64,000 nt of DNA, taken from the NCBI RefSeq assembly GCF_022376445.1, contig NW_025954978.1:434001-498000 (forward strand). Direction: 5' to 3'. Both the position numbers and the translations under genes were made by a program. Within the stretch, counting starts at the first letter, position 1. Each line of letters starts with the position of its first letter. Positions 22,291 through 33,762 of the stretch are shown here, in pieces. A model generated the notes under the pieces. It ran no database searches. It was not told the origin of the DNA and was given only the letters and a program-made list of their open reading frames with translations. The DNA is from Fomitopsis serialis (lineage: Eukaryota > Basidiomycota > Agaricomycetes > Polyporales > Fomitopsidaceae).

Positions 22291-24507
22291 TACTTCGTCG
22301 AGCCCATCTGAGGTCGCATTTGGGGAGGTCGCGGGGGATGCGGGAGTGAAAGGTCCTGCGTCGAGATCGACGGGTTCATGTACTTGGGAGATCGACATCT
22401 GGTGCTGCTGCTGCCGTTGGACCTCCATGGCCTCGTACCTGCGATAACTGTTTGTCCAACCGTGCCATGACTCACGCATGGAACGGACGTGTGCCAAGGT
22501 CAGCATGTAGCAGTCGCCGTTGTTCTCTTTCGACTCCAAGAACGACCTTTGCTGCAGACACGTCAATAGCTATATCGAGAGACGGGTCAGCTGGATATTC
22601 GATACTTCCACGACATACGCACAGAGTTCGTCATATTCCGCGAAGCGTCCATGCTGACTCCACATATGAGCATGGGCAGCTTGTTCGAGAGATTGTTGAG
22701 ATAACCCAAGAGCTCTCTGAAGACGATGTGCCATTCCTGCTTCTCAGAGTCGGGGATGGCGATGAAAGGCATGGCTCGTTTACCTAGGCGAAGTTAGCCA
22801 CATCTCGTCTCAACGTCCTGCGTCCTGACGTACCTCGAGTACGCAGGAAGTAATCTCTGGTCGCCTCCAGCCATGTGTTCGCTTGCGCAAGCTCCTCCGG
22901 ATTCGGCCACTTCCCATTGGCTATGTCAACAAAAGGCTTCGGTACCTGCGGGGGCATTGGCGGGCCCTCTGCAGGCGCGGTACCATTCTGCGGCTGGTTC
23001 GTTTGCGCGGACTGCTGGACCTGCGTAGACATCTGCTGCTGCTGCGCTGGACTCGTCGAGGAAGACGGCACGCCTTGGGGCATCTGGGGCGTCTTCGGGA
23101 ACCCGGGCGCCATGTTAGGCTGCATCCCCATGCCGCCGTTGGCCTGAGCCTGCTTCGCGAGACGACCGTGGAAGTCTTGCTGGGAGCGCAGACTAGCCTC
23201 CAAGATGGGCCGATTCTGCTCAACGATGTTCACGACGTGTTCCGGGACTCCCTGCCTACGAAGCTCCTCTGCTGGACGACGCGCATATGTCACGAGCTCG
23301 TTGATCAGTTTCGGGTCGAATCCGGGAGGGATGGTGAGGCCGGGCGCGCCCATAACATTGTTGCCGGGAGTATTGTTAGACATGGTGTTCGTCGTCGGCA
23401 CAGGTGTATGCCCCGAACCAGAAGTCCCGCTGCCCGGCTGACCTCCGTTGCCCACATCCACAGGCCTCTTGAGCTTCATCACCGACGAAACGAACATGTT
23501 GTCGAATTGGGATAAGTATCGGTGGTAGACATTTTGCAGGTGCTGCGCGACACCAGGCCCCGACTTGGCAGGCTCGGTGTCGCTACCAGGGAACTGCACA
23601 AAGCCGAGCTTCGCGCCGATCGCGGGCCATAAGTCGTACTGCGAGACCTATTTCAGGAGCTTAGCGGAGCGTAAATTCGTAGGCAAACATCAGCATACCC
23701 TCCCTGAGCCGCCGTTACCGAGAACTTCCGTATGCAGAGCGTGCAGGTCGATCGGCCTGCCCTCGAACTGCAGTACATTTTGATCGACGGCGATACCATT
23801 TCGAAGACAGAACGTAGGAAAGGCTTTGCTGAACACCTCCGGGGTCATAGTCGGGAAAGCGAACGGCCTCGCCTTAGGTCGGACGCCGGCAGGCAGCTGC
23901 ATCGGTGACTGAGTGGACAGCATGCTCGGTGACGCCTGAGGTAGGTTCTGCGAGCCCGAGGTCATCTGGAAGGGCGGGGGTCAGTACTGGTTAGGAAATA
24001 GACGAGACCCGAGGAGGACCACTCTCGACCGCCGTACGTGACGATGTAAGCAGACGGGCGGAAAGGTCGGCGGTGGGAGGAGTAGGCGGCAAACGAGGTG
24101 GCCGTGCTACAGTGGCGGGGCAACGGGACCAGGCATGTGTGGGCAGAATGTAGTAACGGATGGCCGGAAAGGCTGCGGCGTGAGCGGGATGCACGAGCGT
24201 ACCTGCTGCTGCTGCCCCTGCTGGGCTTGGTCGGGGGTGGGTGGGCAGCCTTGCCACCGCAGACCTTGAGGGTCAAGTTGCTGAGAGTCAAGGAGCCACT
24301 GCTGCTGGGGTGCGAGCCCATTTGAAAGGTTATTGGGCATCATGTCGAATTACTGGGCCACTGCGCTGGAGGGTGAGAGTGTGCGGAGCCCACGAGTCCG
24401 GAGAGATTGCTCTCGTTGAGAACCTACGAGATCTCGGTCCTGAGTATCGCGAGCACGCGCGACGACGGGGATGGGGCAGCGAGAGGCTGAGGAGGACGAA
24501 AGGGCTG
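22267..24507 (-). pseudogene. ARID gene partial copy 3, internally deleted
   Basis: Matches the parent from about 12580 to 16117, including its 5' leader. Preserved in order: leader, the MMPNNLSNGLAPQQQWLLD exon, PNMLS-type proline-rich exon, first ARID half (NGIAVDQNVLQFEGRPIDL, about 23760), second ARID half, then a clean 271-codon stretch (22784-23599) ending with ATRDYFLRTRGTSGRRT, and NGDCYMLTLAHVRSMRESW. Disabling changes: the initiator ATG reads GTG with a TAA shortly after; about 1.2 kb of parent (about 14196-15410, including polyQ) is deleted at 23973-23980; a TAG at 23648-23650 (CAG in the parent) interrupts the ARID domain; and the parental C terminus is replaced by DEVTSLFELL. Some local frames are better preserved than in the parent as assembled. 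A shorter protein from an internal ATG is possible but unsupported. Confidence 0.85.
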
Positions 24508-25456
24508 TGACAGAACTCTTGAGTCTGTCGACATCGATCCTTGCCTCGCAGTGCGTGAATCTTATTTGAACGCGGGCATAGGGTTCATGAAATCAGCGCG
24601 GAACGTTGAGTGCCCAGAGGTGCCCAGCCGGTCGACGTGCGTTGTAGCCGCTCACTGTACTATCCACCCAATTACTACTTGCGAACTCAATGAGTGGACA
24701 GGCCCTCGACACGACTTTCGAGCCACGCACTCGAGGTTTAAGCCACCGAAGCAAGGACACGGGTTTCGTCCTTCGATGTGAGTGGCTCCCGACGTGCTGA
24801 TTTCCCACTCACGTCCGCACTCCATCAACGAGCGACTGAGCAGCTGGATCCGACGTGGGCTGGTACTTACGAGATCGGGAACCCATTCTCGATGAATCAT
24901 GTTAATTCATGAAGGTACCTTCAGCGGGTGAGGGCCCCATGGGCCATTGGCGAATAGTCCGATGAACTGGGAAGCGGCGCTCGCTATTTTTTCAAACTTT
25001 CGGCAATGGATGTCCGCTGAGGTGGACGATACGCACCATAGAAGCCTCGTAATATGTTGACAAACGTGTGATAGATGCACCCGTCGCGCACCAAACGCAA
25101 AATATTGAAGCGGCAGTGCGTCCGCGGTTGTACGCACCGTCGTATGACGGTACTGTCACTGCCTCGAATCAGCAGGACCTTCCATCGGTGCCATCGCGCG
25201 ACTCGGATACTGTCACACATAGCATCTGACGAACAGACTCCGGAATGTAGCATGGATGCGATGAGATGTTTGAAGGGATTGAGTAGATCTTCAAGTTTCC
25301 AAATGCTAGTTGATGGACCACGGTGGATGTCGCGACCCACGTGACGATCGATACGCGATCTGTGGGGAATCACATGCAAGCGCCGAGTGGCTGTAATTGA
25401 TTTGAGGTGCTCGAGGATGTGCACAGCGACCACTGCATGGTTCGTCGCCAGCCGAC
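24508..25456. other. Intergenic region, no gene recognised
   Basis: About 0.95 kb between ARID copy 3 and the DnaJ gene. Opposed open stretches overlap at 24984-25595 (minus) and 25075-25344 (plus). Neither has a recognisable motif, and the minus one runs into the 5' end of the DnaJ gene, so both were left out. The DnaJ promoter must lie here. Confidence 0.45.
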
Positions 25457-26650
25457 ATGTTCTCATATGTCCTGAGCTCCGGTATGTCTTATTTGTTCTC
25501 GCCGAAATTTTTTGACAATTCTGGCAGCGAGCTCGTACTTCCACCTTCCGATCGAGGAGGATGAAGACGAGGACTTCCCCACTGCTTCGAGACACATAGC
25601 CTGGTCGCCATCCACAGACTCAACAGATTCGGACGACTCCGATTCAGGACCCCTTTCCATTCCCTCGACATCCTCAACATCCTTCGCTCGTTCGCAATTG
25701 AAAACAAACCGTAAAGAGAAAGCTGTAATCCAAGAGATACTTTCCCAGAATGACCTCTACCACATTCTGGGTGTCAAACGGACGTCCCGAACAGATAAGA
25801 TGACTCTCCGGAGAGCGTACCTCACACGGAGTAAAGCGTGCCATCCAGAGTATGTGCACTTATATATCTTGTTATGTCGTCCGAGCTCATCGGATGGGAC
25901 GCAGCAAATTCCCGGATAATCCAGAGGCTACCCGCGCGTTCCAAAAGGTTTCCGTCGCCTACGACGTCCTCAGCAAGCCCTCCTCCAGGAGACTCTACGA
26001 CTCCCAACCTCCACAATCCTATGATATCTTCGCGACCAGACCAACTCCTCCTGCACAAGAGACCTTTCGCGGGGTTATAATCGGCGTGTTCAACGACCTG
26101 CTCGATGGCGACCTCGACATGGTCCGGTCGCTTCTCAGTATGTCGAGTTCAGCCCTTTATGGATCCGAGGCTCATGTGTGCTACCTTCAAGGAACGGTCA
26201 ACGACCTCAACCCCTCACTCCGATTAGGCGAGGAGGCATCAACTCCGTCCTCGTCTCCCTCCAAGCCATCCGCGAGCGCGCCCTCAGTGAGCACTCACTC
26301 AGCTCCTCATCCGCATCACTCTGACGATCCCAGCCTGCCGGACCTGCGTCCTCGCACTGCACCACGAGCTCACACACCTGCTCGAGGTGCAACGCGCCTT
26401 CCACGACCTCTCCTACTTCGACATCCGCCGGCGCTCCTGCCTCACCATCCGCCTCGCGCGGCTCACCGTGTCGCTCCCCATCGCGCTCGAGCGCGCGCTC
26501 AGCGAGCAGGCAGATGACCTCTACGCCGCGGACGACACCCGCGAGGGCGTCGGCGGCACGGATAAGACTGCCCTCCTGAACGCACGTGTGCACCGTCTCC
26601 TGAGCGGGCTAGTGCACGTCTTAGAGCGGATGGAACACGTCCTCAAATGA
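25457..26650 (+). CDS. DnaJ (J-domain) protein, Hsp40 co-chaperone
   Basis: Co-chaperone that would stimulate an Hsp70 ATPase. Start chosen at ATG 25457 in a 25-nt first exon (MFSYVLSS) spliced at 25482-25527 to ASSYFHLPIEEDEDEDFP; this removes the need for a non-ATG start. The J domain reads DLYHILGVKRTSRTDKMTLR, AYLTRSKACHP, then after the intron at 25850-25904 KFPDNPEATRAFQKVSVAYD and VLSKPSSRRLYDS. The essential HPD is intact only after splicing: GA from exon 2 plus C from exon 3 gives Asp. The rest is predominantly helical (FHDLSYFDIRRRSCLTIRL, LLSGLVHVLERMEHVLK) without zinc-finger or G/F regions, so it is a class III J protein. An intron lies at about 26290-26333; the join near 26220-26240 is uncertain and may hold an indel. 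Ends TGA 26648-26650. Confidence 0.8.
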
Positions 26651-27125
26651 ATATGTAGACCTCCACCCATTCCGTTTAGCTCGGACTCTCCATTCTCTAT
26701 TCGATCTATGCTCCATCTGGTTGTAACGTTTTGCTGATTGAGATGCCGTGCTCCACTACTACTGATTAGACCCTCGTACCTAGCCCTTTTAGCACTTAGA
26801 GTAACTGACATGTAACGCACGGTGTCGCGAGGGTGGCGACATCGGGGCGGAGAAGCGTAGTCCACATAGAGGAAATAACACACGTTGTATTGCATACCGA
26901 AAGCGAAAGCGACGGACAAGGGCGGACAGCATAACATGACACAGAGGAGACTACTAGTGTACAGTATTGAAGGTCGGTACACGGTACTGTACAAACTATT
27001 GCGACAGGGGGGGACATAAAAATAACCTCGATACACACGCGAGTAGAGTATTCGTATTTCACTGCGCCTGTTGCACGTCTCACTGAGTAATCCGGGACCT
27101 AGACACCAGGCAAAGCCATCTCCTC
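26651..27125. other. Convergent 3' region between the DnaJ and Zn2Cys6 genes
   Basis: About 475 bp between two stop codons on opposite strands. It holds both 3' untranslated regions. No further gene or repeat was seen. Confidence 0.5.
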
Positions 27126-30097
27126 TCATCGACGGACGGTCCACATCCCCGCAGTCGGCGGCGGCGGCGGCGGCGGAGGCACACCGGAGACGGAATCCTT
27201 CTCTTCCAACATGTACGACTCCTGCGACGGCGGGTAGCCATACGTGCCCAGCGGCTGGGCCGCAGCTGCCGCCGCCAACAGCGTATTGATCTCCTGCCCG
27301 CCACCGCCGCTTCCGCCAGCACTCGCAGGCGGGGAGCCATGCTGCCCAGGCGGGACCTGGTTCTCCGGGTAGAACGGGAAGAACAGCCCACCAGGCACCT
27401 CCGGCATCTGCTTGCTCTCCCCAGGCGCGCCTCCCAGTCCATTGACGTGCCCCGGGCTGCCCTTCACGCCGGGGTACGCCGGGCCGACCGTCGGGCTCGT
27501 CGTCGGCGTGCCCCGCGGCGACATCGAGACGTCGTCCCAGTCCCGCTCCCAGATGAGCATCGGCTGGTACGTCGGCTTCACCGCGTGCAGGTTGACGTTC
27601 AGCACGCTCCCCGCGAGCCGCTCGATCAGCGAATGGTCGCCGTTCGCTTCACGCCGCTCCCAGCGCCATCGGAACTTGGGCAGGATGTCAACGGCCATCC
27701 ACACGTCCGCGATCACATTGTCACGCGGCACCTCGTAGCAGCGCGACATCTGTCCGTACAGCATGACCATCGCCGCGATGTGCACTGGAATGGGTGAGAC
27801 GAAGAACGTGATGTCCGGGAAATGTATCAACTGGTTGTGCACCACAATGATGTTGTGCGATGTGACCACAGCTGCAGCGCGATACGTCAGTCTATGACAG
27901 TCAACACAAGCTAGTAACGCACCGTCTGTAAGCGCACGGAAGCGTGGTGATATCCGAGCTCCGTCGCACTGAAGAGCGCTCGGAGCAGCAGAATCCTCGT
28001 AATCCCGATCTTCAGCAGCGTCAGCCCTTGGTCCTCAGTGATATCCTGCACGATCTTCGCTCGCCGCTCCTCCGGCATGTTCTGGTTGTTCACGAAGAAC
28101 CACTTGTAGTTCTCAGGCAGCCGGCTCCGGAAGCTCGCCATGCTCTTCATGATGCGTGCGCATGCCGCAAGATCGTGTCGCGCTCTGGCGTGTCGGCGAG
28201 TACAGCGAGTTGATGATGTCCGCCTGGATATCTGCAAGCGGCGCAGACAACACGAAGTGCTCCGATATGTCCTTGCTCCGTGACGGCTGGGCGTATTGGA
28301 GTCTGACGGCGCAATCGCCAGCGGCCGACCGAGCAGGATAGACGTGCCACGGTCATGCACCAGCACGATCGCCCATAACCGGATCCGGAGCTGCGCTTCC
28401 TCCTCGGTGAATACATGGGACTGCGAAAGAGGGTTATGATGCAGCCCGAGCTCGACGGCGAGCCGCACGAGGCTGCCAACAAGACGCCAAAGTGTCCGTC
28501 CGGTGCGCTAAGACCAAATGAGACGCAGGAGCAAACAATTTGAAGGGCGAGACTCACCTCGGTGTACAGATACCAGTGCAACAGGATGAGCGCCTGTAAG
28601 CTAGACAGCGTCACACGTAGGTCAGGCTTCACAGCGAGCGCGCGCTCGAAGAACTCTTCGTGCTCTGGCCAGTCGGGCGGCATGAGCTTCTTGGACGCCG
28701 TCGGGCTTGTCGGTGGCTGTAGCGCCTCCTTGTCGATGCCGTTTGAGCGCGAATTGAGCTCGCTGAGAGTCCCCAGTGCGAGTATGAGGTACACGCTGCA
28801 GATGTAGCCTGGATCGTTTAGCACCGGCCGTCCTTCGTACAGCATGTCGAGCGTCTGATGGAACTCGTTCCCCGAGAATACCGGTCGGTGGAGGTTGAGA
28901 CGAGTGAAGTATACCTCGACGATGTGCTGCACCATTCCACGGTCCTTCGGCAGCCAAACAGTGAGTGTCTGTGCGGTCTGGTTGTCTCGGCGCATGGAGA
29001 CGGTCAACCACTTGCTTTTGTCCCGTGGCTCTGTGATCTCTCGGTCCCGCTGAGAGCTCAGCCCGCCTGAGCCCACCGCAAGATCTTCCTTGTCTCGAGC
29101 GGGTAACTTCACCCCCGCGACAATCTCCATGTCTACACCGAAACTCTTCACGAGGGCCTGCGTGTCTGACATGTCGCGAGACAGCGGGTCCTGGCCCTTG
29201 ATGTCATGCGACGACGGCGGCCGCTGGAGACCCGGGTGCGGCTGTAGTGGGTGCTGGAACGGCGGTCCCGCAGGAGGATACATGTGCTGACCATACGCCG
29301 GGTGCGGGCCTTGCATCGGCATGTGTGGGTGAGGTGGGTACACACCTGGGGGAGGCGGGTACGGCATCATTGGTCCCGGCGGGCCATAGGGCATCATCGG
29401 CTGTCCAGGATACGGCGGGTACCTCGGGGGCGATCCGCCTGGCGGTGGTTGTGGTGCTTCGTTGCGGAGCGGGTACGGTCGTGGGCCCGGTGCTGCTGGG
29501 CCGCCCTGTTGTTGCGTGAATTGGAATGTTGATGAGACTGCGGCCTCGTTGTAATCTATCTGTATGCCCTCGCGCGCACATATTTCGTCCAGCGCGTCGA
29601 GGTGGAAGTCTGGATAATGCCGCTTGAGGAGAGCGTCGCACTGGAGAAGCTGGCGCTCGATGCGCTCGGTGTGCCCGCGAGGGGTAAGCGTCTGGCGGTG
29701 TCTGTCCTCCTGGTGGCATGCCGTGCCCGCGGTCGCGCACGCTGTGCAGCGCGGATGCTTGGAGTCGCACTGGGGAAAGGAGTTAGCCAGTTAGCGCGAC
29801 CACGACTTAGCGAGGCCGCGAGGGCGGGCGGACGGGAATTTGCCGTCGGGCTCGCCCGGCGGGACTTGCCTTGATTTTCTTGCTCCTGCACCGCGCACAT
29901 GCCTCGTGCGACCGCCGCAATCGTCGGGGCTCTGCTGGCTGCGCAGGCTCGTCGCCCTCGCCCTTTCTACGCTTGCGGCTCGTCGACGGCGAGGCGGGTT
30001 GTTGGGCGGGTTGCTGATTGGGATCGATCTGCAGGGCGGATTGAAGCGATGAGTGCGTCAAATTGAGATCTCCGTGTTGGGGCAGGAGGTGCGCCAT
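27126..30097 (-). CDS. Zn2Cys6 transcription factor with fungal-specific regulatory domain
   Basis: Nuclear DNA-binding regulator; target unknown. Start at 30097 gives MAHLLPQHGDLNLTHSSLQS. A basic stretch SRKRRKGEG precedes the zinc cluster CARCRSKKIK / CDSKHPRCTACATAGTAC (C-x2-C-x6-C-x6-C-x2-C-x6-C), with a linker TPRGHTERIERQLLQCDALL that likely dimerises. The cluster is interrupted after KIK by an intron at 29770-29869 with a GC donor (GCAAGT). A long proline/glycine/methionine-rich region follows (about 29200-29450). The fungal_trans domain contains VEVYFTRLNLHRPVFSG (about 28900), YICSVYLILALGTLSEL, HWYLYTE, LAVELGLHHNPLSQSH (about 28440) and LRIRLWAIVLVHDRGTSILL. The C terminus is low-complexity G/P with a run of eight prolines near 27160. 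Length of roughly 850-900 residues is normal for the family. Convergent with the DnaJ gene. Confidence 0.85.
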
Positions 30098-31792
30098 CGC
30101 GGTGTCGAGCTCGCCGCTGCAATAACCACTGAGATGGACGTCGAGAACGATGAGGACGACGCTGATTATCAAACTCCGTGGCCCGTGCGTGCAGCGCTCG
30201 TCGGGCGTCTGTACCCCGTATACCGTGACCTCTGACACTCCGTCGGGCGCATGTTCGGCCATTCAGCAAAATGACCAGCAACCGAGGTCCAACTTCGTTC
30301 ATCGTACTTACGCATGTACCGTCGTAGGTCTCGATGAATAATGCTGCTACCCAGTGGGGACTTGCGCCGATATGTTGAGACTCAAACTACTGCCCGCCGC
30401 TAACTACCCGGTCAGTTTCGAAGCGAATAAGGGGACATCATCACGGAGAGGGCAAGAGCAGAGCATATGTACTGTGACCTTCAACTTTGTTTGCAGTATA
30501 TCTGTCGTCCTTCACTGAGTTTGCTGTGTACAGGGACCCATTATTAGGTAGAAATGCCAATGCCTCATTGCGATCGGTTCCGTAGCAGGAATTTAGATCT
30601 TGCTATGTGACCGTCGCTGTAGGCGATTGCAGAAGGAGGCGCAGCACGCCATTCCTTTGGTCGAGCTCAATGCTGCGACCTAAATACTTGTAGTCGTCGT
30701 TTCAAGTCTCTACTTAAGTTCGCATCCCTCGGACGTCGACAGGTTCACTTCGATCGAATTGACCGACTTCGCATGCGCATGTCGCCGCATTCCGAGGTAA
30801 CCCAACAGTCCATATCCTATTGGCTAGCTGCATGCCTGAGGTCGCGGTGAAGACAGCTGACATGGACCTGTGTGAGCGTCCTATCTTGTGATCTCGCAAG
30901 AGCCTCACACATCACAATCATACATCCGCCTTCGACGCCTTCGGATACCGATAACACGGCTGCATCCAGTGGGTTTCACCCATCGTCAGGCAGCAATCTC
31001 GGCCACGCGGGATGGTGGTGAAGGTATCACCACAATGGTCAACGACGTCCAGATGAAACGGCTACACATAGCGGTGTGGATGCTATGTATGGAGGAGATC
31101 ATAACAGACGCGTCCTGGGTCTTGCGAGTCGCGAAGTGCTCCCCATCGCGTCACACGCGGTTTTCTCGAACGGCGTTTCTGCCTCCTAAGTATTAGTACT
31201 TGCCGCTGCGAAAGTCGAGACGTCCGAGGCGCGGTCAATCTCATCGGCGACTCCGAACATCCTCCGGGTCTGGTTAGGATGTTACCACGGTGGAAGCTGA
31301 TATCGAGTTACTAATTGTGAGTGATCAGAGGGTTCAAACGTTTACAGCACTTAAAGTTGTGTGGAAGGTGCACTTGCAGAGTTTCATTGCAATCTAGTAG
31401 GCACTACGATTTCGGAGCGTAAGGTAGTCCTGATGGGCCGGAAAACTATGAACTGATTTGACAGGACGTTAACAGCATATCTCACGAACTGGGCCTTCAA
31501 TCTATCTCACGACAGGCTGGTATGAACGGAGCCTCACCACGTTTGTCCGATGTGAGGGCGAATAGCAGTGGAACGTGCCCTTACTACTATTAGATGCGGG
31601 TGTAGACCATCCGAGTCCAGGCCCGTGAAAGGTACGAGCGTCATCAGTGCATGACTGGAATATCTCTAGAGACACTGTCAATGTCTGTCTTGAAGTGAAA
31701 CATTACGGCTCAGCCTGGAAGCTTCAAAGGGCATCCGATGGCGAAGGAGTTTACTCTCGCTTGTTATTCATCTACCAACCAGTAATTCTGCA
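30098..31792. other. Long intergenic region, nothing recognised
   Basis: About 1.7 kb upstream of the Zn2Cys6 gene and downstream of the acetylesterase. No open frame with a recognisable domain, no repeat and no RNA gene was seen. It presumably contains the promoter of the transcription factor. Confidence 0.5.
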
Positions 31793-33195
31793 CTACTGAC
31801 TGTCAAGTCGAAGCATCTCCAGACGGTTTTCGATTGCAGCGGCGAGTAGGCGGTGCACACGTTCGGTCGGATGTCCGGTATTGTACCAAAAATATGAGGG
31901 GTCGGTACAAGTGCAGTACCTGTCTTAGGACCGTCAGCATGCACCTGGGCCATCGAACGCTCATTTGACTTCCGCACCCAGTAATGTTAGTGAAGCCATA
32001 CGCAGCCGCGTTGTCGAGCACCTGGTTGAACCAAGAATGCGCGTCGAACGTCAGCACACTTGCCGCCGGATTCGTCTTGGCAAAGGTCGCGACGTAGTCC
32101 GCGAGGATGCTGTTGTATAGATCGATGTGCGCCTTTATGGTGTCTGGGGAATTGATATTGGCCGGCGAACGTTCCTCGGGCGGCACGTTGATGAAAAGAT
32201 ATGCGCCCTGGAGACCATTGTCGTAGGCGGATTGCTAATTGGGCTGTCAGCCGTGTGTATGCATTTATCGAGCACTAACTGACCACAGCACTGAAATACG
32301 ACGTCATCTGCCATGATAATTGTGAGCACTCTGACACTTGGAATGGACCGAAAATTTTACTTCAGCATTCCAGAACGCAGTCCAGTCCGTGATCTGCATC
32401 GACGAAAAGTAGGCTCAGTTTGCGGGACTGGTCGTGGTACGTCTTAGCTTACTGTCGTGTTGGAGACAGTGTCTCCTGTATCGTTGATGCCGATCCACCA
32501 TGCCGTCAGTGTATTCTTCACCGGATGGGGGATGACGTCCTTGGCGTTGGTGACCCATTGCTTCACTTGGTCAACTAGCGGCACGGTGAAGTTGTGATGC
32601 AGTGGCAAACTGTGGAACGTGTCAGTCACAGAGATCATCTCTCGGTATCGATGCCCACATATTCCCGTCGATGTCTGCACCGGCAAAAGCAAAGTTCCAC
32701 AGCTTTCGCGGACATAGGGCAGGGTTCCCCGCGAAGCATCCCGTCAAATATTCTATCTAAAAGGACCATTGAGGGTGACCATTTGGGTGCGAACGGCCCA
32801 TGGACTCACCCAATTGGCACCGTCCGAGCTCGTCTGTAGAGCTGTCAAGATGTCGCCAAACAAACGGAGAGGCGAGAGGACTCACGTCAGCGTATATGAT
32901 TTCGTCAGTCAGCAGTTCATAAGGAGTGAAGGAGAAATCGAGCAAGTCGCCGATGAAGCCATTTGCGGCGGGCCATCATCAGCGCGTTTGGTGGCCTCTA
33001 CAGACAGTAGCAATGCTCACCTGAAATTCGCGTGACCACGAGTGCCTTGTACAAACGTGTACGAGTCTCCGACGCGTACACGTATTCGATGGACCGCCAA
33101 TCAAACTCTGAGCTCGGCTCTTTAGCAACCACGATGCCCGTTAGAATGGTGGCTAGGGCAATCGCAGGAATAGCCACGAAGCTCCGTAGCAGCAT
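31793..33195 (-). CDS. Secreted SGNH/GDSL acetylesterase, CAZy family CE16-like
   Basis: Likely removes acetyl groups from hemicellulose oligomers outside the cell. Start at 33195 gives MLLRSFVAIPAIALATILTG, a good signal peptide. The catalytic Ser block is GDSYTFVQGT (about 33040-33070), followed by NFSF-type residues. The middle contains LHHNFTVPLVDQVKQWV (about 32570-32620) and AWWIGINDTGDT (about 32480-32510), the Gly/Asn blocks of SGNH hydrolases. Then GLQGAYLFINVPPEERSP (about 32180-32230) and TFDAHSWFNQVLDNAAAYGF (about 31990-32060). The terminal block YFWYNTGHPTERVHRLLAA (about 31830-31890) carries the catalytic His. Stop TAG at 31793-31795. A one-base loss near 33071 breaks the frame one codon before GDSY; otherwise the motif order matches CE16 throughout. 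At least five introns. Divergent from the Saf4 gene. Confidence 0.8.
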
Positions 33196-33762
33196 CTTAT
33201 CCGTGACGTTTAGTACCAGCGGGTGCAGGCCTGGGACTCGGAGCGCGTACACTGTACGCTGACCACCCGTATTTTATGTAGATCGTCTCCCATGGCGTGT
33301 CCCTCGGCGAGAAGGATCAACCACGGTAACACGGTCTGTTCTGTTTGACCACGATGACCGACGCGTGAACAACCCGCCTGACGAGTTACGGTCCTACGGA
33401 GAATTGAATCACTGAGCCCGGCCCGCTAGGCGGAAAGTTGACATCCGGGTTCACAACCGACTATGGCGTGCGCATCGTACAGAGCTGATTCTAAGTGGGG
33501 ATCCCTATAGCGCGATCGAGCACTTGCACTTACAGTGTACATTACGCAGGACAACATCGGTGGTGTGGTTGTCGAGAAGTCCAAGGTGCTGAGAAGACAG
33601 TCGGAAACAAGTCGGAAAGCGAGCCATGGTGAGCGGCTAAGGCGATCACGGCAATTGCCGAACTTTACTGGGGTAACGTCGGCGTTGCCCGATCGAACTG
33701 AGTCGCCACTAGGTCGACCGAGGTTGATTTCAAGTTGTTCAGGACGGTCAAGAGGCTGAGCC
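33196..33762. other. Divergent promoter region between CE16 esterase and Saf4
   Basis: About 570 bp between two start codons on opposite strands. Overlapping open stretches on the minus strand (33426-33833) lack a recognisable motif and overlap the first exons of Saf4, so they were left out. Confidence 0.5.

Noticed and set aside
27339..27797. Plus-strand open frame of 152 codons
   Set aside because: Antisense of the Pro/Gly-rich C-terminal part of the Zn2Cys6 gene; Arg-rich shadow composition.
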